From a bacterium (GTDB lineage Bacteria; Patescibacteriota; Minisyncoccia; Moranbacterales; DUUL01), in NCBI GenBank assembly GCA_030626045.1, contig DAOUPS010000017.1, positions 1 through 12,306 on the forward strand: a stretch of 12,306 nucleotides of DNA. Direction: 5' to 3'. The notes under the pieces were generated by a model that had not been told where the DNA came from, did no database searches, and saw nothing but the letters and a program-made list of their open reading frames with translations. Positions within the stretch are counted from its first letter, which is position 1, and each line of letters begins with the position of its first letter. Position numbers and translations under genes: made by a program. Shown here piece after piece: positions 1 through 5,984 of the stretch.

Positions 1-1
1 C

Positions 2-139
2 GTGGAAGACTCGCGTCTTCAAGCGGGAAGGGTAAAAACTAAGAAATGCCAGAGTTGCCAATTAAATGATATTTGCGAAGGAATTTGGAAAGAATATGTT
101 AAGCGATACGGAGATAAAGAATTAAAACCAGTCATATAA
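2..139 (+). CDS. Radical SAM protein, C-terminal fragment (5' end outside window)
   Basis: An open frame enters from the left edge and ends at TAA 137-139, giving 45 residues. The visible tail has a C-x2-C-x5-C cluster (fragment residues 16, 19 and 25), followed by a Gly and an aromatic/basic helix. The next gene ends with the same kind of cluster and a similar Tyr-x-x-x-x-Gly-Asp stretch, so the two are probably tandem homologues. Such cysteines usually bind an auxiliary iron-sulfur cluster in SPASM/twitch-type radical SAM enzymes. The radical SAM core itself lies outside the window, so the assignment rests on the tail and the neighbour. The gap to the next gene is 52 bases. Confidence 0.6.
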   Translation: MEDSRLQAGRVKTKKCQSCQLNDICEGIWKEYVKRYGDKELKPVI

Positions 140-176
140 TGCGAACTTACAAATATGCAAATAATGTTATTCGCAT
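139..176. repeat. Inverted repeat between the two radical SAM genes
   Basis: ATGCGAA at 139-145 is matched by TTCGCAT at 170-176, with a 24-base spacer. It overlaps the first gene's last stop base and lies just before the second gene's start. It could be an operator or a weak hairpin; seven base pairs with a long AT-rich spacer could also be chance. Confidence 0.3.
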
Positions 177-181
177 ATTCG
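171..181 (+). promoter_or_regulatory. TCGCATAT element upstream of the second radical SAM gene
   Basis: TCGCATAT at 171-178 starts 21 bases before the ATG at 192. The same octamer lies 20 bases before the ATG of the A24 peptidase gene. If it carries a -10 element, the transcript would start within a few bases of the ATG and be nearly leaderless, which fits the absence of any Shine-Dalgarno sequence. No convincing -35 hexamer is seen. Confidence 0.3.
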
Positions 182-191
182 TATCACTACT

Positions 192-1133
192 ATGTCTGAA
201 AAAAATCTCATCGGAATTAACAACATTTGCAATAATCGGTGCTTGATGTGCACCAATCCGGACCGCCCTTGGGTAACTTGGGATGGAGATTTTGATTATA
301 GTTATGCGGGAATTGTAAAAAGGCTTGGAAAATATAAAAAGGATATCGATAAATGCGATTCGCTTTATTTGACTGGAGGGGAGCCAACGATACATCCGCG
401 CTTTTTAGATATTTTGGAACAAGTCAAAAAAAACTTTCCCAAAAAAGATTTTGGAATATTCACTAACGGTCGGATGTTCGCCTATGAGGATTTTGCTAAA
501 AAAACCTTAAAAGCGCATCCCGATATAGAAATCGACATATCTTTGTGCGGCCCCAATGAAAAAATTCATGATAAAATAACTCAAGTCAAGGGAAGTTTTG
601 AACAAGCCAAGAAAGGAATTAAGAATCTATTTAAATACAAGGAAAATTCTCAAAAAATTCATATCAGGTTCGTTGTTACAAAATTAACTTATAAATACGC
701 GGATCAGACATTGAAAATGATTGAAAAAGAATTTCCCGAAATTGACCAAGTTATAATTATTTTTTGGGAAGTGGAAGGACAAGCTATCAAAAACATTAAA
801 AAAGTAGGAATAAATTATAAAAAAGTCAAGCCCTATATTGAAAAAACTTATCCGTTGTTAAAAAATTTCAAAGAGGTTAGATTTTATCATTTTCCCCTTT
901 GCACTATTTCTGAAAAATTTTGGCCGTACGTTTGGCGGACATTGCCAAAAAATGAAACTAAATTTATTCAAGCTTGCCAAAAGTGCAAGGTTAAAGATTA
1001 TTGCTTGGGAATTCCCGAGGGATATTTAGAAAATATGGGTGATAATGGTTTTGAGGCAATCAGAAAAGATGTTAAAATAAAAAAATCGGAAGATTGGTAT
1101 AAACCGATAAAAAAATTACTGGATGATAAGTAG
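192..1133 (+). CDS. Radical SAM protein with C-terminal auxiliary Fe-S cysteines
   Basis: 313 residues. The N-terminus holds the radical SAM signature C-x3-C-x2-C at Cys13, Cys17 and Cys20, which binds the [4Fe-4S] cluster that cleaves S-adenosylmethionine. The SAM-binding GGEP follows at 62-65. The tail has Cys237, Cys262, Cys265 and Cys271, a spacing typical of SPASM/twitch auxiliary clusters. That architecture is best known from enzymes that modify peptides or proteins, but other substrates exist. It is cytoplasmic, with no signal peptide or membrane segment. It follows a probable homologue and precedes an A24 membrane peptidase on the same strand. The ATG at 192 puts the CxxxCxxC motif at the usual distance from the N-terminus, although no Shine-Dalgarno is visible. 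The radical SAM family is secure; the substrate is unknown. Confidence 0.9.
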   Translation: MSEKNLIGINNICNNRCLMCTNPDRPWVTWDGDFDYSYAGIVKRLGKYKKDIDKCDSLYLTGGEPTIHPRFLDILEQVKKNFPKKDFGIFTNGRMFAYEDFAKKTLKAHPDIEIDISLCGPNEKIHDKITQVKGSFEQAKKGIKNLFKYKENSQKIHIRFVVTKLTYKYADQTLKMIEKEFPEIDQVIIIFWEVEGQAIKNIKKVGINYKKVKPYIEKTYPLLKNFKEVRFYHFPLCTISEKFWPYVWRTLPKNETKFIQACQKCKVKDYCLGIPEGYLENMGDNGFEAIRKDVKIKKSEDWYKPIKKLLDDK

Positions 1134-1170
1134 AGAGTAAACTAAAAATTATAGGCAATATTATAGAAAA

Positions 1171-1181
1171 TCGCATATAAT
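1171..1181 (+). promoter_or_regulatory. Candidate -10 (TATAAT) and TCGCATAT element before the A24 gene
   Basis: TCGCATAT at 1171-1178 overlaps a perfect TATAAT at 1176-1181. The ATG is at 1191, so transcription from this -10 would begin about three bases before the start codon. There is no good -35 at 16-18 bases and no ribosome binding site. A leaderless mRNA is one reading; an AT-rich coincidence is the other. Confidence 0.35.
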
Positions 1182-1190
1182 TCTAAAAAT

Positions 1191-2180
1191 ATGATTCTTA
1201 ATATTCTTACTCTGCCGATATTATTTTTAATAGGCATAGCCACTAGCTATGAAGATTTCCGGCACGGAAAAATTGCCAACCGCTGGATTGTCTTTGGAAT
1301 TGTTTGGAGCTTTTTTGTTGTATTGTTTTTGCTGGCGGTAAATTTTCTAGGGTTAGCTGAAATCATTTCTCTTCAATATGCTGGAAAAGTAGCTATGAAT
1401 TTTTCAGCCGTGATTGTCGTTAGTTTTTTGATGTGGAAATTTGGCGCTTGGGCAGCCGGGGACGCTAAGCTTTTTATTACTTTTTCTGTTTTACTGCCGC
1501 TTACTTTTTACTGGAAATCGTATTTGCCTATCTTTCCGTCATTCGCGCTTTTAGTCAATATTTTTGCTTTAATTTTTTTGTATATGCTGGTACGGGCCTC
1601 TGTTTTTTATGGAGAAAAAATATTGATGTCGTTTCGAACATTAGCGAAAAAACCTAAAAATATTTCGGAGAAGATTGGGATGACAAAAATCGTAAATTGG
1701 AAAAGCTTTGCGTTGTTTTTTCAAAAAAGAATAAACACTATTATCGCTATCACCGGCATTTTTTTGGCGGTGGCTATGGCAGAAAAAATATTATTAAGAT
1801 ATTTTTTGATAGAAATTGACCTGAAAATTATTTTGCCGATCGTATTTGCAGTTTTAATTCTTTTCAACGAAATGTTGAAGAGATTTACAGAAAAGATGGC
1901 CTTTTTAAAAACTGCTGGCGTTGTTATCTTAGTGACTTTGTTTGGTTACAGCCTTATTTTTGACTTTTCCAGCGCGATTAAAATAATTTGGCAGTCAATT
2001 TTAATAATGGTTGCTTTTATGCTCGTGTTTAAATTATTTGAAACTATGTCCAATTTTTATATGCGCGAAACCAGCTTCCAGAAAAATATTCCTTTCGCCT
2101 TTTGGATGTTTATGGGAGTAATTTTAACTTTATTTTTCAAAAGCTCTGTTATAAATGTTGTGATAAAATTGATAAATTAA
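1191..2180 (+). CDS. A24-family prepilin/preflagellin-type peptidase
   Basis: 329 residues, a polytopic membrane protein with about eight or nine hydrophobic segments. Two aspartates typical of A24 aspartyl peptidases are present. Asp22 lies in Y-E-D-x-R-x-G-K-I-x-N after the first membrane helix. Asp91 lies in A-A-G-D-A-K, the GxGD motif, with the first Gly as Ala. There is no N-terminal cytoplasmic cysteine/methylase domain, so it resembles FlaK/TadV-type enzymes more than PilD. The family cleaves class III leader peptides from pilins or archaellins at the inner face of the membrane. The protein is longer than minimal FlaK/TadV enzymes, with a basic loop near 140-170 and extra hydrophobic segments after it. 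It lies 57 bases after the radical SAM gene. No pilin gene is visible nearby, so the substrate is unknown. Confidence 0.85.
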   Translation: MILNILTLPILFLIGIATSYEDFRHGKIANRWIVFGIVWSFFVVLFLLAVNFLGLAEIISLQYAGKVAMNFSAVIVVSFLMWKFGAWAAGDAKLFITFSVLLPLTFYWKSYLPIFPSFALLVNIFALIFLYMLVRASVFYGEKILMSFRTLAKKPKNISEKIGMTKIVNWKSFALFFQKRINTIIAITGIFLAVAMAEKILLRYFLIEIDLKIILPIVFAVLILFNEMLKRFTEKMAFLKTAGVVILVTLFGYSLIFDFSSAIKIIWQSILIMVAFMLVFKLFETMSNFYMRETSFQKNIPFAFWMFMGVILTLFFKSSVINVVIKLIN

Positions 2181-2241
2181 AGATTTTTTGAGCGTCTTAG
2201 TATTTTTTTGCCTTATTTTAATTCTATTTTCTGCGCTGGAC

Positions 2242-2253
2242 CGGGCTTGCCCG
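2242..2253. repeat. Short GC hairpin
   Basis: CGGGC and GCCCG pair perfectly around a two-base TT. It is nested inside a further GGACC (2238-2242) and GGTCC (2276-2280) pairing, which is mutually exclusive at one base. It is the first stem of the GC-rich island, and no T tract follows, so it is not a terminator. Confidence 0.5.
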
Positions 2254-2337
2254 TTCGCTGTATTGGAGAGTGCCTGGTCCCCGTTAGTTCAGCTTGGCTT
2301 ACGTTGCGCTGGAACAAGCCTGCCGAATTGGAGAACG

Positions 2338-2355
2338 ATCCCGAGTACTCGGGAT
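2338..2355. repeat. 18-base perfect palindrome
   Basis: ATCCCGAGTACTCGGGAT reads the same on both strands. It could extrude as a hairpin or act as a binding site for a dimeric protein. It is followed by AT-rich sequence without a T run, so it is not a typical terminator. Confidence 0.7.
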
Positions 2356-2374
2356 TTATTAATTTCAAAACAAA

Positions 2375-2399
2375 TGGATCGCATTGCAAATGCGCTCCA
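2375..2399. repeat. Long hairpin with one mismatch
   Basis: TGGA-T-CGCATT on the left pairs with AATGCG-C-TCCA on the right around a GCA loop: ten pairs and one T/C mismatch. The right arm overlaps TCCAGCG at 2396-2402, which can pair instead with the upstream CGCTGGA copies, so two alternative folds are possible. Confidence 0.6.
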
Positions 2400-2565
2400 G
2401 CGTTGAAGAACAAGAAGAAACCACAGACGTAAGCCCGCGGAGCTTCATATTTATCCATATTCCAGCTTTTACTATTTTTTTAAATCTTATTTATTTATGC
2501 CAATATTTTTTCAAAAAATTCTTCATTTCCCATTTATCCTCTGCCCACCCGCTAAATCAGCTAAG

Positions 2566-2590
2566 CTGAAAAATTGGCACAATTTTTCAG
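2566..2590. terminator. AT-rich symmetric hairpin
   Basis: CTGAAAAATT (2566-2575) and AATTTTTCAG (2581-2590) are perfect 10-base arms around a GGCAC loop. The arms are AT-rich and no separate T tract follows on either strand. It could help end plus-strand transcripts from the A24 gene, but it is a weak terminator by sequence. Confidence 0.4.
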
Positions 2591-2619
2591 AAGTCGGTCT
2601 GCGGATAATCCCATTAAAT

Positions 2620-2651
2620 AAAAAAACGGCACGAGAGAAATATTTGTGCCG
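2620..2651 (-). terminator. Rho-independent terminator of the L,D-transpeptidase operon
   Basis: On the minus strand CGGCAC (2651-2646) pairs with GTGCCG (2632-2627) across a 13-base loop, followed directly by seven T (2626-2620). It begins 29 bases after the L,D-transpeptidase stop and marks the end of the minus-strand operon. Confidence 0.8.
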
Positions 2652-2679
2652 CATTACCTAAAACTACTCGATCAATATT

Positions 2680-3855
2680 CTATCTGTGAATTACCACCGG
2701 CGTTCCGGTCTCAACAAAGTCATACACTACCTTGGCCGGACCAATGCCCAGCCGTACGCATCCGTGTGAAACGGGAATACCAAGATGGTTCGCTCCTTCC
2801 TTGTATCCTCCCGGCCACTCCGGAAGTTCGTGAATACCATGGCCTTGATAAGTAAACTGCATGAACCAAGGCATATAGAGCTTGTATTTGGCAGACCAAG
2901 GCCTGCGTGATTTGGCAATTATTTTATACGTTCCGGATGGCGTGTCCATACCTCTTTTACCGGTTGATATTTTATAAGCGCCGATCTCTTTACCGTCTTG
3001 GAAGATAAATAGCGCTTGGGAGGAAATATCGATTTCGATGCATCTTCCCTCTTTTATTTGCGGAACGATCTCCTCTTTTCGCTCTTCGGTTTTGAGCGGA
3101 TCACCGTTTTTATCAAAATTATAGACAATTATCGGAGGCTGTTTTGTCGTAAACGCTCCGGAATAAAGCGGTCTATTAATATCCGGAAAATGCCGATGCT
3201 TAAGATGGATAGCCATGGCATATTGCGTGCTTTTTTCCAAACTGGTTTTTGGCGCGATCACAAGCTGTGTTTTGTTCTCATTGTATGAATATTCAAATCC
3301 GGTTAGCGGCTTGATCTCGACATCCATAGTGTATTCATCTCTTACTGATCGATCAAATTCGATCATAATTTTTTCATAATAGTCAATATCTTTCTGTCCA
3401 TCGGGAGGATATATTTTTTTTATCAGAGGAAAAGGTGGTGATGAAAATGATATTTCAAAGTCATTCTGCGGAACTCTCCATTTTGTCTTTGCTCCGCTGA
3501 CTTTCATTTTGTAATCCGTTTGCGGGCGAAGATGTTGTATCGGTATTAATTCAAATTCCCTGTCACTGCTCCATATTATCTGCATATCCAGTTTCGGTTC
3601 AACCACTATATTGTCTTGCACCGTTTTTTTAAGCATCTTTGATGAAAAACAAACCTTGATCGGTGATCCTTTCACAACATCTTTTGTCCCTTGGACTTGT
3701 ACCTGCACTTCTTGCTCCTGGGAGTACACCCTGAATCCGAAAAGCGATCCTGCGATAAGCAGTACGAGCAGCATATAAAACGCCACGCCATGAAAAATTG
3801 CCGAGAGAGAAGAAATTATTGATCTTGTTTTGTTTTGTTTGTGTTTCGAACTCAT
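2680..3855 (-). CDS. Membrane-anchored L,D-transpeptidase with Ig-like domains
   Basis: 391 residues from ATG 3855; the frame also stays open to a TTG at 3885 (401 residues). Neither start has a Shine-Dalgarno, and I prefer the ATG. A basic N-terminus and one membrane helix (about 21-42) anchor it, with the rest outside the membrane. Two regions of roughly 100 residues resemble bacterial Ig-like Big_5 repeats; the second begins near a Pro-Pro-x-Gly-x-x-x-Ile motif. The C-terminal third is a YkuD catalytic domain with G-H-G-I-H-E and the signature S-H-G-C-V-R, where Cys366 is the likely nucleophile. The enzyme forms 3-3 cross-links in peptidoglycan or attaches proteins to it. It is last in the minus-strand operon, 72 bases after holB, and a terminator follows. 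Confidence 0.9.
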   Translation of the reverse strand: MSSKHKQNKTRSIISSLSAIFHGVAFYMLLVLLIAGSLFGFRVYSQEQEVQVQVQGTKDVVKGSPIKVCFSSKMLKKTVQDNIVVEPKLDMQIIWSSDREFELIPIQHLRPQTDYKMKVSGAKTKWRVPQNDFEISFSSPPFPLIKKIYPPDGQKDIDYYEKIMIEFDRSVRDEYTMDVEIKPLTGFEYSYNENKTQLVIAPKTSLEKSTQYAMAIHLKHRHFPDINRPLYSGAFTTKQPPIIVYNFDKNGDPLKTEERKEEIVPQIKEGRCIEIDISSQALFIFQDGKEIGAYKISTGKRGMDTPSGTYKIIAKSRRPWSAKYKLYMPWFMQFTYQGHGIHELPEWPGGYKEGANHLGIPVSHGCVRLGIGPAKVVYDFVETGTPVVIHR

Positions 3856-3927
3856 AACAATGAGGGTCTTTGCCTGTGGTAACAATTTGTTACTGTAGTC
3901 TATAATAATTTTATGAATGCGTAAAAT

Positions 3928-4842
3928 TTATGACAGCTGTGTAAAAAAATTATCCATTTGTATCCGAGTGTTGACGTTTTCATTCTCAACACGGGCCTTT
4001 AGAGTAATAAGTGATGTAATAATCGAGTGTACTTTCTTGATAACGCTCCGGTTTGACCCTCTTTTAATATTTTCTTTTAAAAATCCGCGCAAAAACCAAA
4101 CCCACTCATCCATTGCTTGAAGAAGCGCCAATCGATCATTACCCAAAAATTCTGAGAGAGCCAGTCCTTCAAGAATTCCTCCTTTAAGCGCTTTGCGAAA
4201 GATCCGCCTATTCTTATCCGCGTTTATTCTGGTTTCACGATTCTTGCAAAAACGCGAAGCAAATCCGATTCTTCCGTGAGAAAGCTTTGTGCAAATTTTA
4301 ATTTCTTCTTGCTGTTTTTCAGGAAATTGAACCTTTAAAAAATTGGCAATGTCATCATCGCCGCAAAGTCCAAAACGAATTGGCTGGCATCGCGATCTTA
4401 TTGTTGCGATCACGCGATCTTCGTTGTTGGAGATCAGGCAGATTATTGTATCTTTCGCCGGTTCCTCTGCAAATTTTAACAAACTATTTGCAGCAGTGTT
4501 AGTAAGACGCTCAACTTCAGAAATGATCACTACCTTATACCTTGATTGATATGTATAGAAGCTTGCTTTTTTGACTACGCTTCTTACTTGATCAATTGAG
4601 ATATCTTTTTTTCTCCATTGGCCGTTTTTTTCTTCTATTGCCGGCTCAATAATAATTACATCGGGGTGTTGTTTGTTGCGAACAATATCTTTATTTTTGA
4701 TATCATTCACCAAGCACGCAAAGTCTATAGCCATATTCAACTTTCCCGTACCTTCGGGTCCGACAAATAAATACGCGTGGGAAAGGGTATGTTTTTCACT
4801 CACGCACTTAAGATAATTCCATTGTTTTCTGTTAATTTCCAT
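3928..4842 (-). CDS. holB: DNA polymerase III subunit delta' (clamp loader)
   Basis: 304 residues. The clamp-loader subunit works with tau/gamma and delta to load the beta sliding clamp. It is AAA+-like, with a degenerate P-loop G-P-E-G-T-G-K-L at 28-35, where Leu replaces Ser/Thr, as expected because delta' does not hydrolyse ATP. Further family marks are S-E-V-E-R-L at the Walker B position, L-L-K-F-A-E-E-P, and S-R-C at sensor 1. The four zinc-module cysteines usual after the P-loop are missing, replaced by a short Asn/Lys-rich link, so this is a divergent or reduced form. Its ATG overlaps the end of the upstream glycosyltransferase by 11 bases, which suggests translational coupling. A tau/gamma subunit is unlikely at this length and with this P-loop. 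Confidence 0.88.
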   Translation of the reverse strand: MEINRKQWNYLKCVSEKHTLSHAYLFVGPEGTGKLNMAIDFACLVNDIKNKDIVRNKQHPDVIIIEPAIEEKNGQWRKKDISIDQVRSVVKKASFYTYQSRYKVVIISEVERLTNTAANSLLKFAEEPAKDTIICLISNNEDRVIATIRSRCQPIRFGLCGDDDIANFLKVQFPEKQQEEIKICTKLSHGRIGFASRFCKNRETRINADKNRRIFRKALKGGILEGLALSEFLGNDRLALLQAMDEWVWFLRGFLKENIKRGSNRSVIKKVHSIITSLITLKARVENENVNTRIQMDNFFTQLS

Positions 4843-5953
4843 TATTACCGGCTACTGTTTCAATAAACCGCGAGAATATTTTTTTGAATCTTTTTGTATC
4901 GAATTTTTCGGCATTCTCCCTGATATCTTTGATATCATAAGAATGTTCATTTTCTATAAAGCGCCGTATTCCGTCAGCCATAATTTCCATTTGGGGAGTA
5001 TCAAAGAATTCACCTGTTACGCCCTCAACTATCGTTTCTTTTACCCCTCCTTTTCGCAAAGCGATAACCGGTTTTCCAGCCGCCATTGCTTCAACTGCTG
5101 TTATGTTAAAATCATCTTCTGAAGCACATACAAAGGCACGAGCATTCTGGTAAAGCTTCGTTAACTTCTTTTCACCGACCCATCCTACAAGTTTGATATT
5201 CGGTTCTCCCGCAACCATCGTTTTAAGTTCATTATATTCTTCCCCTGTTCCGACAACCACAAGCGGGAGATCGAGTTTCGAAAAAACATCGATTATGAGT
5301 TTTGTTCGTTTGTACGGTGAAAGTCTTCCGACAGTGAGAAAATAATTGTTATGTTCTTTTGTCGGTGAAAATTTTTCTACGCCAACCGGCGGATAGATAA
5401 TATGTGATTTTTTTCGATAATACTTTCTGATCCTTTGTGCGGTATAGTGTGAATTCGCGATCAGCACATCGATTCGTTCAGCGCTCGCCCTGTCCCACAT
5501 CCGCAGATAATTTAATAGAAGCCGCGTCGCCAACTTGGTCTTTCCTTTTAACTTCTGCTGTTCAAGATATTCAAGGCTGCTGTCCCAAACATAGCGCATT
5601 GGCGCGTGCATATAGCAAACATGTGTTATCCTTGGCTTAACCACAATTCCTTTTGCGAACGCCGATGATGAGGAAATGACGATATCATAATCACGTAAAT
5701 TGAACGTTTCAACTGCTGTCGGCATTAGAGGAAAAAGGTATTTGTGCCTTTTTTTTAAAAATTCCGGTGCTTTTTTTAGAAATGACTCGATAACCGTGAT
5801 GTTGCCAAAATATTTTTTTGAAATTGACTTTTTACTCAATAGCGTATAGATTGGCGCGTTTGGATAGAGTTCGGTCATTACTTTAAGTGTTCCTTCGGCA
5901 CCGCCAAAATACAACAAAAAATCATGGGCAAAAGCAATTTTTTTCATTAACAT
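4832..5953 (-). CDS. GT4-family glycosyltransferase (WbaZ/mannosyltransferase-like)
   Basis: 373 residues. It has the GT-B fold layout: an N-terminal acceptor half (H-D-F near residue 10, G-G-A-E) and a C-terminal nucleotide-sugar half with V-G-R-L-S-P-Y-K-R near 210. The donor site reads S-E-D-D-F-N-I-T-A-V-E-A-M-A-A-G-K-P. The usual E-x7-E pair here has Asp in place of the first Glu. The start resembles WbaZ-type mannosyltransferases of polysaccharide synthesis, but the sugar cannot be read from sequence. Two in-frame ATGs are present at 5953 and 5947, with a GAAG just upstream. It follows the OLD gene by 31 bases and overlaps holB by 11. Confidence 0.87.
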   Translation of the reverse strand: MLMKKIAFAHDFLLYFGGAEGTLKVMTELYPNAPIYTLLSKKSISKKYFGNITVIESFLKKAPEFLKKRHKYLFPLMPTAVETFNLRDYDIVISSSSAFAKGIVVKPRITHVCYMHAPMRYVWDSSLEYLEQQKLKGKTKLATRLLLNYLRMWDRASAERIDVLIANSHYTAQRIRKYYRKKSHIIYPPVGVEKFSPTKEHNNYFLTVGRLSPYKRTKLIIDVFSKLDLPLVVVGTGEEYNELKTMVAGEPNIKLVGWVGEKKLTKLYQNARAFVCASEDDFNITAVEAMAAGKPVIALRKGGVKETIVEGVTGEFFDTPQMEIMADGIRRFIENEHSYDIKDIRENAEKFDTKRFKKIFSRFIETVAGNNGN

Positions 5954-5984
5954 TCTTCATGATTTATCAACTTTCCATGTAGAA

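Larger units (their letters stand above)
2231..2450. repeat. GC-rich structured island with imperfect direct repeats
   Basis: Hand counts give 57% G+C for 2221-2280 and 53% for 2281-2340, against 25% for 2101-2160 and 17% for 2461-2520. TGCGCTGGA occurs at 2232-2240 and 2305-2313, and ATTGGAGA at 2262-2269 and 2327-2334. These form two imperfect copies of one unit, the second 8 bases shorter between the shared words. TCCAGCG at 2396-2402 is complementary to CGCTGGA at 2234-2240 and 2307-2313, so it could close a long stem over the hairpins between. It could be a dispersed intergenic repeat, a structured RNA or a degraded mobile element. Confidence 0.55.
2181..2679. other. Convergent intergenic region
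   Basis: This lies between the plus-strand A24 gene and the minus-strand L,D-transpeptidase gene. It holds a GC-rich hairpin island (about 2231-2450), then very AT-rich sequence (ATTTTTTCAAAAAAT at 2505-2519), an AT hairpin at 2566-2590 and the minus-strand terminator at 2620-2651. Several frames stay open across the island, but none resembles a protein. No clear plus-strand terminator is seen directly after the A24 gene. Confidence 0.7.

Noticed and set aside
2188..2458. Three overlapping open frames of 72-81 codons over the GC-rich island (plus 2188-2406, plus 2208-2432, minus 2213-2458)
   Set aside because: They overlap each other on both strands, have no ribosome binding site, cover hairpins and repeats, and give no recognisable protein pattern. 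High G+C alone lowers stop frequency here.
3856..3885. TTG start at 3885 for the L,D-transpeptidase
   Set aside because: It would add ten residues but has no Shine-Dalgarno. The ATG at 3855 gives a normal basic N-terminus before the membrane helix. It remains possible.
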